A stretch of 64,000 nt of DNA from Oscillospiraceae bacterium (GCA_021205095.1 JAJPYE010000065.1:47056-111055), one strand, 5' to 3'. Positions 7,626-15,973 are shown, numbered from the stretch's first letter. Notes: a model not told the origin generated them from the sequence alone. Program-made: numbers and translations.

Positions 7626-8971
7626 AAGAGAAAACAGTTTTTTTCTGCTCCGCCTGCGGCCATGAGACCCCCCGCTGGCTGGGCCAGTGTCCCGCCTGCG
7701 GGGCATGGAACACCATGACAGAAGCCCCCGCCGCGCCCAAGGCGGCGGCAAAGACCCGTCCCGTCCGCCGATCAATGCCAAAGCGCCTTTCTGAGCTGGA
7801 CATCCGGGACGATCCCCGCTTTTCCACCGGCATACGGGAACTTGACCGAGTGCTGGGCGGTGGCGCTGTACGGGGTTCAATCGTCCTGTTTGGCGGCGCG
7901 CCGGGTATCGGAAAATCCACGCTGCTGCTCCAGGCCTGCGGCACCATCGCCCAGCAGGAGAAGATTTTATATGTCACCGGCGAAGAAAGCGAGCGGCAGA
8001 TTAAAATGCGGGCTGAGCGCCTGGGCGTAGGCCATGACAGCATTTATATCCTGGCGGGAACAGATATTAACGACATCATCGCAGCTATCGAAGAAATTTC
8101 CCCGGAGCTTGTGATTGTGGACTCCATCCAGACCATATACGATCCGGCGCTGAACACCGCCCCCGGCAGCGTGGGCCAGGTAAAGCAGTGCGCCATGGAG
8201 ATCATGCAGCTTGCCAAAGCCTCCGGCTTTACCGCTTTTGTGGTGGGCCATGTGAATAAAGAGGGGGCCATCGCGGGGCCGAAGGTGCTGGAGCATATGG
8301 TGGACTGTGTACTGTATTTTGAGGGGGACGGCAGCCTGAGCTATCGCATCCTGCGGGCAGATAAAAACCGCTTTGGCTCTACCAATGAGATCGGCGTTTT
8401 CGAAATGCGCCGGGAAGGTCTGCGGGAGGTGCCGGACCCCTCGGAGGTCATGCTGGCCGGACGGCCCACAGGCGTACCCGGCACCTGCGTTGCCTGCGTT
8501 ATGGAGGGCAGCCGCCCGATTTTGGCGGAGGTGCAGGCCCTGGTCACTCCCACCAGCTTTTCCGTTGCCAGGCGAACCTCCAATGGATTTGATTATAACC
8601 GGCTCTATCTTCTTCTGGCCGTGCTGGAAAAGCGGGGCGGTATGCGGGTCAACGCCTGCGACGCCTACATGAATGTGGTCGGCGGCCTGACACTGGACGA
8701 GCCAGCCGCCGACCTGGCCGCCTGTCTTGCCATTGCCTCTAGCTTTCGGGATATGCCCGTGCCGGACAAGCTGGCCGCCGTAGGGGAGGTGGGCCTGACG
8801 GGGGAGATCCGCAGCGTGCAGGCTCTGGATCAGCGCCTGTCTGAAATCGCACGGCTGGGCTTTACCCAATGCGTCATTCCGTCCCGTATTCGGGGGGAGC
8901 TAAAAAAGCCGGAGGGCATGGAGCTTATTCGGGTCAAGACCCTGCGGGAAGCGGTGGAGAAGGTTCTGTGA
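7622..8971 (+). CDS. radA: DNA repair protein RadA (Sms), branch-migration ATPase
   Basis: 449 residues. N-terminal C4 zinc finger (CSACG..CPACG), RecA-like ATPase with Walker A GGAPGIGKST and LYVTGEESERQIKMRAERL, the RadA signature KNRFGSTNE, and a C-terminal Lon-like domain (VGGLTLDEPAADLA, AVGEVGLTGEIR). RadA is a DnaB-type helicase that extends recombination intermediates. The start at 7622 overlaps the cwlD stop, and its own stop overlaps the next start in GTGA, so cwlD-radA-8968 form one operon. Weak coding in longer frames upstream is shadow of cwlD. Confidence 0.96.
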   Translation: MKEKTVFFCSACGHETPRWLGQCPACGAWNTMTEAPAAPKAAAKTRPVRRSMPKRLSELDIRDDPRFSTGIRELDRVLGGGAVRGSIVLFGGAPGIGKSTLLLQACGTIAQQEKILYVTGEESERQIKMRAERLGVGHDSIYILAGTDINDIIAAIEEISPELVIVDSIQTIYDPALNTAPGSVGQVKQCAMEIMQLAKASGFTAFVVGHVNKEGAIAGPKVLEHMVDCVLYFEGDGSLSYRILRADKNRFGSTNEIGVFEMRREGLREVPDPSEVMLAGRPTGVPGTCVACVMEGSRPILAEVQALVTPTSFSVARRTSNGFDYNRLYLLLAVLEKRGGMRVNACDAYMNVVGGLTLDEPAADLAACLAIASSFRDMPVPDKLAAVGEVGLTGEIRSVQALDQRLSEIARLGFTQCVIPSRIRGELKKPEGMELIRVKTLREAVEKVL

Positions 8972-9663
8972 CGCTTCTGATAGGCACACGATACCGGGAC
9001 AGACTGGCTAAACCCCTGGAATATCTGGGGATTCAGGTCTGTTGGATTCCTGACGATTCGATGCTGGATAGCCGTTTAGCCGGACACACCGATTTACGAA
9101 TTTTTGCCGCAAAGAAACAGGCGGTTGTCGGGTTGGGAGCATACCCCTATATTGTCAATATATTAACTAATATGGGGTATTCCGTCAGAGCTGTCATTCC
9201 GCAGGGGGCGACTTATCCGGCGGACGCCGGGCTGTGTATTTGCGACACTGGCAGCGTTGTGTTCTATAATCCCAAAACGGCAGCGCCGCAAGCGTTGGCG
9301 CTGACTGATAGTCACAAGGCAGCCGTAGCCCAGGGCTATACAAGATGCGCTGTATGCGTTGTGACAGAACGATCTGTTATCACCGCTGATCATGGCATTG
9401 TCCAAGCCGTTTCTGATCTTCATTTAGATATGGATGCGCTGGAAATCACACCGGGTTATATAAAACTGGATGGCTTCAATTATGGATTTATCGGTGGTGC
9501 ATCGTTTAAATCGGACACAAATACCATCGTATTCACTGGCACACTGAACGGACACCCGGACAAAACAAAAATCCTTTCATTTCTGGCAAAACACAGCGTC
9601 AAGCCGGTCTTTTTAACCGAAGAGCCTATTTTTGACATTGGCGGCGCCGTAACGCTGAATTAG
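8968..9663 (+). CDS. Conserved protein of unknown function, possibly DUF6873 GME-fold
   Basis: 231 residues. The start is GTG at 8968, overlapping the radA stop and preceded by GGAGAAGG. Soluble, with alternating beta/alpha segments; motifs VVGLGAYPYIV, ERSVITADHGIVQAV, LDGFNYGFIGGASFK and a C-terminal IFDIGGAVTLN. This pattern recalls Clostridial proteins annotated as DUF6873 with a guanidino-modifying-enzyme fold (moderate recall, not verified). The catalytic cysteine expected near the C-terminus of active enzymes of that fold is not visible, so it may be non-enzymatic or unrelated. Co-transcribed with cwlD and radA. Confidence 0.6.
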   Translation: MTLLIGTRYRDRLAKPLEYLGIQVCWIPDDSMLDSRLAGHTDLRIFAAKKQAVVGLGAYPYIVNILTNMGYSVRAVIPQGATYPADAGLCICDTGSVVFYNPKTAAPQALALTDSHKAAVAQGYTRCAVCVVTERSVITADHGIVQAVSDLHLDMDALEITPGYIKLDGFNYGFIGGASFKSDTNTIVFTGTLNGHPDKTKILSFLAKHSVKPVFLTEEPIFDIGGAVTLN

Positions 9664-9680
9664 GTATTTTCTCCTCCCCT

Positions 9681-9714
9681 AAATTCGGCATAATATTAAT
9701 TATGCCGAATTTTT
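9681..9714 (+). terminator. Strong terminator of the cwlD-radA operon
   Basis: Perfect 14-bp stem (9681-9694 with 9699-9712), 4-nt loop, T-rich 3' side. Confidence 0.85.
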
Positions 9715-9728
9715 AGTGAATTTGCCTA

Positions 9729-9780
9729 TGGACAATCCAAGCCTCCCTCTGCTATCATTTAAGCATCGGGAGGCTTTTTT
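9729..9780 (+). promoter_or_regulatory. Terminator-like hairpin containing the recombinase ribosome binding site, with nested promoter
   Basis: AAGCCTCCC (9739-9747) pairs perfectly with GGGAGGCTT (9768-9776), then four more T, then ATG at 9781. The right arm is the Shine-Dalgarno sequence. A candidate promoter, TGGACA (9729-9734), 18-nt spacer, TATCAT (9753-9758), would start RNA near 9765, downstream of the left arm, leaving the ribosome binding site free. Hairpin seen directly; promoter inferred (5 of 6 matches in each box). Confidence 0.55.
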
Positions 9781-10758
9781 ATGACGAACTACAAAGACGA
9801 CTCATCCCAGCCTATGCGAGAGTTTCTGGTGTACCACGACACTATCAAGGGCCAATCTGGCGCAACGGTGGATTCCTATTATTTAGATTTGAGAACCTTC
9901 ACGCGATGGCTGTATATCAGCCGGGGCCTGGTTCCCAGGGACACGCCCATGGAGGAAATCGACATTACCGATGCTGGATTGGAGCTTTACGGATCCGTCA
10001 CGCTGGCCGAAGTCTACGATTTTCTGGCATACCTATCCCGCGACCGGGAACTGAACGCCGCCTCGCGGGCCAGAATGATTACCACACTCAAGGGTTTCTA
10101 TAAATATTTTACTGTTAAAACTAAGGCGCTTTCTACAAATCCCGTTGAAACGCTGGATGCTCCAAAGCTGCAAAAAACGCTCCCCCGTTATTTGACATTA
10201 GAGGAAAGCCAGCGGCTTCTTTCCGCCGTAGATGGGAAAAACAAGGAACGGGATTACTGTATTCTGTGTCTGTTTTTGAATTGCGGTTTGCGTATATCCG
10301 AAATGCGGGCATTGGATCTGGCCGACATCCGAGAAGACTGCCTGCTGATACACGGCAAAGGCAGCAAGGAACGCGTGGTATATTTGAATGACGCCACAAC
10401 TCAGGCTATAGATAGCTGGTTGGCCGTGCGGAAAAATATCGCCGCATTGGATGACGCCGTGTTCCTATCCAACCGCCGCAGGCGTATGAGCGTGGACGCC
10501 ATTCAAATCATGGTTCACAATACACTTCTGAAGGCCGGCTTGGACGCAACGCAATACTCCCCTCATAAGCTCCGTCACACCGCCGCCACCCTGATGCTGC
10601 AAAACGGCGTGGATGTCCGTACCCTCCAGGAGGTTCTGGGCCACGAAAATCTCAATACTACCCAGATATATACCCACATTGCAAACAAAGAGCTTCAAAA
10701 TGCTGCCGCCGCAAATCCTCTTGCGGAGTTCAAGCCAAGAGAAAAAACGGACGATTAA
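9781..10758 (+). CDS. Tyrosine recombinase, XerC/XerD-like
   Basis: 325 residues with an N-terminal SAM-like core-binding domain (~10-125) and a C-terminal catalytic domain. The full catalytic set is visible: Arg in CGLRISEMRALD, Lys in HGKGSKERVVYL, HKLRHTAATLM, the second His in LGHENLNTTQIYTH, and its Tyr nucleophile. It most resembles chromosomal XerC/XerD or the related sporulation-lineage recombinases; no attachment sites, cargo or dif-like site were recognised nearby, so housekeeping dimer resolution is the simplest role. A 40-residue insertion in the N-domain (RGLVPRDTPMEEIDITDAG) is slightly longer than usual. It has its own terminator. Confidence 0.88.
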   Translation: MTNYKDDSSQPMREFLVYHDTIKGQSGATVDSYYLDLRTFTRWLYISRGLVPRDTPMEEIDITDAGLELYGSVTLAEVYDFLAYLSRDRELNAASRARMITTLKGFYKYFTVKTKALSTNPVETLDAPKLQKTLPRYLTLEESQRLLSAVDGKNKERDYCILCLFLNCGLRISEMRALDLADIREDCLLIHGKGSKERVVYLNDATTQAIDSWLAVRKNIAALDDAVFLSNRRRRMSVDAIQIMVHNTLLKAGLDATQYSPHKLRHTAATLMLQNGVDVRTLQEVLGHENLNTTQIYTHIANKELQNAAAANPLAEFKPREKTDD

Positions 10759-10776
10759 CGGATAAAAACACATAAT

Positions 10777-10807
10777 ATTTTGCCGTACCGACTTGGTACG
10801 GCAAAAT
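10777..10807. terminator. Bidirectional terminator between recombinase and symporter
   Basis: Perfect 13-bp inverted repeat (10777-10789 / 10795-10807), loop GACTT, A-rich on the left and T-rich on the right, between convergent genes. Confidence 0.8.
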
Positions 10808-10823
10808 TGTTAAATAATCATCA

Positions 10824-12305
10824 TCACCGTATCAAGCGTTGCTCCGGCTTTATCAGCCGTACACAGACAGGCATAGACATGGCGGCAGTCAAGACGGCGG
10901 CGTAGGTCTCGGAAAACCAGGGCGCAATGGGATAGCTGCCGGTGGCAAGCTCCGCGGCGGTCCACAGGACGGCCACGGCGGCGGTCAGGAGCATACTGAC
11001 CACAGCGGCCCGCTGATGGGCCTTTTTCCAGTATATCCCATAGAGGATAACGATGAATATGGCCCCCCGGAGGGCATAGGCGCCATATACCATATCCAGT
11101 ATCTGCCCCGCGTCCACCAGCAAAATGGCGCCCACAGCGCAGATAAGTCCGGCGACGGCCACAGTGGTTCGATTTATCCGCAGCAGGGTCTCTTCCGATT
11201 TCACTCGGAGGGAGCATATGTCTTGGCTGAACATGGTTCCCACCGCCAGGAAAATAGGCGACGCAGTGGAAAAAATCGCCGCCAGGATAGCCGCAAGCAC
11301 CAGGCCCCCAGCTATCGGCGGCAGGTTCATCATCAGGGCGGATAGCGCCAGCTTGCCGTCTGTTACAACATTCCCTGTGGTGTCCAGAAGACTGCCGTTC
11401 ATGCTCATAATCCGTGCAATCATGCCCAGCACTGCCGTAATAATGCCAAAGGGCGCTACCACCAGCGCCGTCCACATACAGGCTTTTTTGGCCGTGGCCT
11501 CATCCTTCGCCGCCAGCACCGGCTGTATGCCCGCCTGGGCAGTACAGGCCCCCAGCATGGAAGCAATGATCCAGGACAGTACCTTGGGCCAGCCAATGGA
11601 AAAGGCTCCGGCGTAATTGTTCCCCGTCTCCTCGTACAGGGCGCTTAACCCTTCCTGGAAGGCGCTGCCGCCGCCAAGACTGGATATGCCCAGAATGGCT
11701 GCAAGAATTACTCCAAAATACATGACGGACAGGTGCAGCATATTTGTTGCTGACACCACCTGCATACCGCCCAGCATGGTATAGCATATGATAACGGCGG
11801 CAAATATAACCACCGACCAGACGAATGGCAGCCCCAGCAGGGACTGCCCCAGCTTGCCGACTGCCACCATTTGGGACAGACCCACTCCCAGCATTACCAG
11901 GCACAGCAGAATACTGGATACAACGCGGGCCTTTACCCCGTAAAACCGCTCCACAATGCCGGGAACCGTTACCTTCTCCAAGCTGCGGTAAAGACGCGCG
12001 AAACACAGCGCCAGGAAAAGCACCCCCAATGCGTTCGCCAGGGTATACCACATCCCCGAAAGGCCATATTTAAAGCCGTATTCCGCCACGCCGCTGGTGG
12101 CTATGCCGCCCAGCCATTCCCCGGCGGAAGCACACACGATGGCTGGAATCCCAAGCTCCGCCCCTCGAAAAGCGGCATTGGTTCCGGCTTTGCGCTGGGC
12201 GCGGCATATAACCAAGCCTATCTCTTCCGTTGCGGCTATATAGGCAGCCACGATCCAAACTTGCAGGCTCAAAGCCCGTTCATCTCGCTTTCTCATAATC
12301 TTCAC
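10824..12305 (-). CDS. Sodium:solute symporter (SSS family)
   Basis: 493-residue polytopic membrane protein with about 12-13 hydrophobic segments. Family features: SAGEWLGGIATSGVAEYGFKYG around the second helix, IVERFYGVKARVVSSILL, a conserved YTMLGGMQVVSATNMLH in the middle, and AAILAAIFSTASPIFLAVGTMFSQDI where the sodium-site Ser/Thr residues of the family lie. Such proteins import sugars, amino acids, nucleosides or vitamins with Na+; the substrate is not evident. The first helix (VWIVAAYIAATEEIGLVIC) is short and contains two acidic residues. Its start is uncertain (GTG at 12305 or ATG at 12296); neither has a clear ribosome binding site. Monocistronic. Confidence 0.85.
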   Translation of the reverse strand: MKIMRKRDERALSLQVWIVAAYIAATEEIGLVICRAQRKAGTNAAFRGAELGIPAIVCASAGEWLGGIATSGVAEYGFKYGLSGMWYTLANALGVLFLALCFARLYRSLEKVTVPGIVERFYGVKARVVSSILLCLVMLGVGLSQMVAVGKLGQSLLGLPFVWSVVIFAAVIICYTMLGGMQVVSATNMLHLSVMYFGVILAAILGISSLGGGSAFQEGLSALYEETGNNYAGAFSIGWPKVLSWIIASMLGACTAQAGIQPVLAAKDEATAKKACMWTALVVAPFGIITAVLGMIARIMSMNGSLLDTTGNVVTDGKLALSALMMNLPPIAGGLVLAAILAAIFSTASPIFLAVGTMFSQDICSLRVKSEETLLRINRTTVAVAGLICAVGAILLVDAGQILDMVYGAYALRGAIFIVILYGIYWKKAHQRAAVVSMLLTAAVAVLWTAAELATGSYPIAPWFSETYAAVLTAAMSMPVCVRLIKPEQRLIR

Positions 12306-12324
12306 TTAACTAATTAACATTGGT

Positions 12325-12353
12325 ATTATACCAAGGTTTTTCGTATGCGTCAA
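12325..12353 (-). promoter_or_regulatory. Sigma-A type promoter of the symporter gene
   Basis: On the minus strand TTGACG (12348-12353), 17-nt spacer, TATAAT (12325-12330). Confidence 0.78.
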
Positions 12354-12382
12354 CACATGGCCTACTCTGCAAGCAGAAAAGG

Positions 12383-12411
12383 TTGCCCCTGGCCCAAAAT
12401 GGTAGTATACT
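12383..12411 (+). promoter_or_regulatory. Promoter of the apgM-ispE operon
   Basis: TTGCCC (12383-12388), 17-nt spacer, TATACT (12406-12411), about 55 nt before the start codon. Confidence 0.6.
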
Positions 12412-12471
12412 ATAGCTGTACGTTTGTATGAAATGAAGCGGAAAAATGAAATTTGACGGGAGTTCAACAGT

Positions 12472-13704
12472 ATGAAGTACTTATTGGTTATCGGCGACGG
12501 CATGGCGGATAATCCCGTGCCGGAGTTGGGAAATAAAACGCCGCTGGAAGTGGCGAACAAGCCTGTGATAGACGATTTGTCCCGCCGGGGCGTTTTGGGC
12601 AGCGTTGTCAACTGTCCCAAGCAGTTTGAGCCGGGCAGCGCTACGGCTATCATGTCCATTTTTGGGGCCTCTCCCCTGCGGTATTACCATGGCCGGGGGC
12701 CGTTGGAGGCGGCTGCCCAGGATGTGAAGCTGGCCGATGGGGATATGGCTTGCCGCTGCAATATGATTACCTTGGAGGATGCAGACGTTCCCTACGAGCA
12801 GCGGCGTATTCTGTCCCACAGCGCCGGATCAATCGAGGGCGATGTTTCCGATCAGTTGATCACAGAGCTTTGGGCCAGTCCTGAATTCTCTGCCCTGGCG
12901 GAAAAATACCGCGTCAGCATCAATCCCGGCTCCTCCTTCCGACACTTCGCCGTTATGAGCGGCGCGGATATTACAGGTATGAAGCTGATCCCGCCTCATG
13001 ACCATCTGGGCGAGGTAATTGGGCCGCTGGCCCCTTCCGGCTGCGAAGCGGCAAAGGCGCTGGAGGAACTTCAGGAGGCGGCCTTCCGCTTCCTTGGCCA
13101 TCACCCGCTGAACGAAGCGCGCCGCGCCGCGGGAAAAATGCCCGCCAACGCCATATGGTTCTGGGCAGAGGGTACCGCCGCCGTGCTGCCCGACTTTCAG
13201 AAGAAGTATGGCCACACGGGGGAGGTTGTGTCCGCCGTTCCGCTGGTGCAGGGCATTGCAAAGCTTTCCGGCCTGTCAGCCCCTGTCGTCCCTGGCGTCA
13301 CCGGAGAGATTGATACCAACTGGGAGGGAAAATGCGAAAAGACCATCGAGATCCTCTCCCGCTGTGATTTTGCCGCCCTGCATATTGAGGCCCCGGACGA
13401 GTGTACCCACAACGGGGACACGCCGGGCAAGCTGCAAAGCATTGAGTGGCTGGACAGCCGGGAGGTCTCCCCTATTCTGAATTGGCTGCAAAATTGCGGC
13501 GAGGATTATCGCATCCTTATACTTTCGGATCACAAGACGCTCACATCTAACCGGGCGCATGACGGCGACCCCGTCCCCTTTTTGATATACGACAGCCGGG
13601 AGCCGAAATGCTCCGGTCTGTCCTATACGGAGGTGAATGGACTGAAAACCGGCATTAACCTGCCGGATGGCACGGTACTGCTGAATATGCTGTTTGAGAA
13701 ATGA
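12472..13704 (+). CDS. apgM: Cofactor-independent phosphoglycerate mutase, archaeal type (apgM / proposed homoserine kinase)
   Basis: 410 residues of the alkaline-phosphatase superfamily. Metal and catalytic segments: LLVIGDGMADNPVPELGNKTP at the N-terminus, catalytic serine in EPGSATAIMSIFG, HIEAPDECTHNGD and LILSDHKTLTSNRAHDGDPVPF near the C-terminus. The family interconverts 2- and 3-phosphoglycerate; a subfamily in bacteria was proposed as a homoserine kinase substitute, and sequence alone does not settle which. The ATG follows GACGGGAG. Its final ATGA overlaps ispE, so the two are co-translated. Confidence 0.85.
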   Translation: MKYLLVIGDGMADNPVPELGNKTPLEVANKPVIDDLSRRGVLGSVVNCPKQFEPGSATAIMSIFGASPLRYYHGRGPLEAAAQDVKLADGDMACRCNMITLEDADVPYEQRRILSHSAGSIEGDVSDQLITELWASPEFSALAEKYRVSINPGSSFRHFAVMSGADITGMKLIPPHDHLGEVIGPLAPSGCEAAKALEELQEAAFRFLGHHPLNEARRAAGKMPANAIWFWAEGTAAVLPDFQKKYGHTGEVVSAVPLVQGIAKLSGLSAPVVPGVTGEIDTNWEGKCEKTIEILSRCDFAALHIEAPDECTHNGDTPGKLQSIEWLDSREVSPILNWLQNCGEDYRILILSDHKTLTSNRAHDGDPVPFLIYDSREPKCSGLSYTEVNGLKTGINLPDGTVLLNMLFEK

Positions 13705-14561
13705 TTGTTCACGCCAATGGAAAATTGAATCTGTCCCTGGACGTTTTGGGACGCACAGACGGCGGCTATCACGATATGCGCATGGTGATGCAGTCTGTTT
13801 CCTTCGGGGACGATTTAGACATAAGGCTGACAAAGGACGGAACATTTTTTATCGATCCCGGTCAGCGATACTTACCCCGCAATGAAAAAAATCTGGCGCT
13901 TCGGGCTGCCCGACTGTTCCTCGATGGAAGCGGCCTGGGGGCAAGCATACGGATAACCAAACGCCTGCCTGTATGCGCCGGATTGGGCGGCGGCTCTGCA
14001 GACGCCGCCGCCGTGTTGGTAGCTCTGAACGAGATGACCGGCGCAGGAAAAACCGAACAGGAGCTATGTGTGCTGGGGCTGCAGCTTGGCAGCGATGTCC
14101 CCTTCTGTATTCAGGGGGGAACCGCCCTAGCCGAGGGACGGGGCGAACGGCTGACCGCTCTGTCTTCCATGCCGGACTGTCCTATCGTTATATGTAAGCC
14201 GGCCTTTGCAATTTCCACTCCTGAGCTATTTGGACGCATTGATGCAAGACGCAGCCGCCTTCGTCCAGATACCAAGGGCATTTTGACCGCCCTGGAGGAA
14301 CAGGACTTATACGGGGTAGCCCGCCGAATGTACAATGTTTTCGAGGATGTGCTGGATCGCCGTCAGAGCGCCGTTCCGGCCATAAAACGCCAGCTAATCG
14401 ACCAGGGAGCGATTAATGCCGCCATGACCGGCACCGGCAGCGCTGTATTTGGTTTGTTCGAGGACGAAAAGGTCGCAAAAGCCGCTGTCGAAGCCCTTTC
14501 CCCCGCCAATCAATGCTGTGTTCTCACCCGCCCTGCGGATACAGGGTGCGTCCTTATATGA
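13701..14561 (+). CDS. ispE: 4-(cytidine 5'-diphospho)-2-C-methyl-D-erythritol kinase (IspE)
   Basis: 286-residue GHMP kinase of the non-mevalonate isoprenoid pathway, phosphorylating CDP-methylerythritol at the 2-hydroxyl. Motif 1 is NGKLNLSLDVLGRTDGGYHDM; the ATP-binding glycine loop is VCAGLGGGSADAAAVLVALN; GSDVPFCIQGGTALAEGRGE and a C-terminal MTGTGSAVFGLF complete the family pattern. Length is as usual. It overlaps the upstream mutase gene by 4 nt and is followed by the hairpin that also serves spoIIR. Confidence 0.95.
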   Translation: MIVHANGKLNLSLDVLGRTDGGYHDMRMVMQSVSFGDDLDIRLTKDGTFFIDPGQRYLPRNEKNLALRAARLFLDGSGLGASIRITKRLPVCAGLGGGSADAAAVLVALNEMTGAGKTEQELCVLGLQLGSDVPFCIQGGTALAEGRGERLTALSSMPDCPIVICKPAFAISTPELFGRIDARRSRLRPDTKGILTALEEQDLYGVARRMYNVFEDVLDRRQSAVPAIKRQLIDQGAINAAMTGTGSAVFGLFEDEKVAKAAVEALSPANQCCVLTRPADTGCVLI

Positions 14562-14578
14562 AAATTTTTCCATTTTCT

Positions 14579-14627
14579 GTATAAAAAAAGCAACTCACCG
14601 CCGATAATAAAGGCGGTGAGTTTTTTT
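14579..14627 (+). promoter_or_regulatory. Terminator/ribosome-binding-site hairpin ahead of spoIIR with candidate sigma-F promoter
   Basis: CTCACCGCC (14594-14602), 9-nt loop, GGCGGTGAG (14612-14620), seven T (14621-14627), then ATG at 14628. It is a textbook terminator for ispE, yet its right arm holds the only SD-like purines for spoIIR. GTATA (14579-14583), 16-nt spacer and GCCGATAATA (14600-14609) fit the Bacillus sigma-F consensus except one position; RNA would start in the right arm, leaving the left arm out. Confidence 0.6.
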
Positions 14628-15230
14628 ATGAAAAAGAATAAATTAAACTTTCATCTGCGCCCCTGGGAGATTGCACTGCTTTTGGCATTGGTTGTGACCT
14701 TCTGTGCAGGAATATGGGCGCAACGAACCCAGGACAGGCTCTCCGGGCAGCTCATTCGCCTGCATGTGATTGCAAACTCTGACAGCAGCGAGGATCAGGC
14801 AGAAAAGCTGCAATTACGGGACAAAGTTTTAGCCCTGCTCTCCCCCCTACTGGCCGACTGCGAAACGCAGGAGGAGGCCGCTGCCGTCATTTCTGAAAAT
14901 ATGGATGCCATAGAGGCCCTCGGAGACGTATCTGTCAGCCTGGAAACGGAATATTACCCCACGCGAGAATATAACACCTTCTCCCTCCCCGCCGGAGAAT
15001 ACCTTTCCCTGCGAGTGGAAATTGGCCAGGGCCAGGGGCATAACTGGTGGTGTGTGGTGTTTCCGCCCCTTTGTACAGAGGCGCTGGCAGAGGACGTCGG
15101 GGATGCGGCGGACGCGTTCAGTCTTCTGTCAGTCGAGGACGAGAGTCTTATCACGCAGGACGGCGAGGGCTATATACTCCGCTTTCGTCTGGTGGAGCTA
15201 TGGGGCGAGCTAAAGGAGGCACTGAACTAA
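14628..15230 (+). CDS. spoIIR: Stage II sporulation protein R (forespore signalling protein)
   Basis: SpoIIR is made in the forespore under sigma-F and triggers SpoIIGA to process pro-sigma-E in the mother cell. The 200-residue protein has one N-terminal membrane segment (WEIALLLALVVTFCAGIWA), the family signature LIRLHVIANSDSSEDQAEKL, then YPTREYNTFSLPAGEYLSLR and GHNWWCVVFPPLC. The ATG at 14628 was chosen over GTG at 14616, which lies in the hairpin. Its stop overlaps by 4 nt the stop of the convergent gene. Confidence 0.93.
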   Translation: MKKNKLNFHLRPWEIALLLALVVTFCAGIWAQRTQDRLSGQLIRLHVIANSDSSEDQAEKLQLRDKVLALLSPLLADCETQEEAAAVISENMDAIEALGDVSVSLETEYYPTREYNTFSLPAGEYLSLRVEIGQGQGHNWWCVVFPPLCTEALAEDVGDAADAFSLLSVEDESLITQDGEGYILRFRLVELWGELKEALN

Positions 15231-15883
15231 ATTCTGGCCGGGGTCGGCAGCTCCAAATCCTCTCCGGGGTCATCCTTGGAGGCGATGGACACCGGGCCGT
15301 TTTGGACTGTTACCACCGTTTTTCCCGGCTGGGTCATCACCATCAGACTGCCGAATTTATCCACGGCAAAGGCGAAGCCGTACAGGGGTACTCCCCGGTA
15401 CATCACGTCCACATGGTTCATCAGCGTCAGGCACAGGCGGCAGTAATCCTCCATCCGCGCCTGGTGGTTGGCCGGGTACTCCCCTGTCAGCGCTGCCAGG
15501 TCGGAGGCCACCTGGGCCATAAGCTCTTCCATAGGCGGCGCGTTATCTGGGTGGAGGGTAAAGAGAAAGGCGATGCCGTCCTGGGTCATTCTGGCCCGCA
15601 GGCTGCCCACAGGCTTTTCATCCAACACCACGTCGCATGGCCAGTATATCCTGGCCTGGCTCCCTACGGCGCGGCACAGAGACGCTGCCGCCATATGCGG
15701 CAGACACCGGGCCTCCTGCATTGTGCAGTGAAGCGCGGTGGACACGGCGAAGGCTGACTGGCCCTCCCCTGCCGCTGCCAGAATATGACCGGGGCCGAGA
15801 CGGGCCGCCTCCTCCAGCAGGGAATCCACCTCCGGCAGGCAGTGGAAGGCAAAGCCCTCCGGGGGCTGAAATTCATTCAGCAT
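15227..15883 (-). CDS. Degenerate biotin-protein-ligase-like protein
   Basis: 218 residues, strong ribosome binding site AAGGAGATATA. No hit is certain by eye, but it aligns along its length with the BirA/LplA catalytic fold: GHILAAAGEGQSAF stands where GRGRxGR should be, IYWPCDVVLDEKPVGSL where KWPNDxxxxxxKxxGxL should be, and YRGVPLYGFAFAVDKFGSL plus NGPVSIA resemble the C-terminal cap. The biotinyl-AMP glycine-arginine loop and the Lys/Asn of KWPND are changed. It lies directly downstream of pyruvate carboxylase, a biotin enzyme. Either a divergent biotin ligase or a non-catalytic relative; family call is inference. Confidence 0.6.
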   Translation of the reverse strand: MLNEFQPPEGFAFHCLPEVDSLLEEAARLGPGHILAAAGEGQSAFAVSTALHCTMQEARCLPHMAAASLCRAVGSQARIYWPCDVVLDEKPVGSLRARMTQDGIAFLFTLHPDNAPPMEELMAQVASDLAALTGEYPANHQARMEDYCRLCLTLMNHVDVMYRGVPLYGFAFAVDKFGSLMVMTQPGKTVVTVQNGPVSIASKDDPGEDLELPTPARI

Positions 15884-15920
15884 AGTTATATCTCCTTGTT
15901 TTTGCTAGTGATATAAAGGA

Positions 15921-15973
15921 AAGGGGATCGTAACAGGAGCGGAAGGTCTTCCCCCTCTGGCAGCGATCCCCTT
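15921..15973 (-). terminator. Hairpin after pyc
   Basis: CGATCCCCTT (15964-15973) and AAGGGGATCG (15921-15930) pair perfectly around a structured loop; the minus-strand 3' side is followed by a T-rich stretch. Confidence 0.55.
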
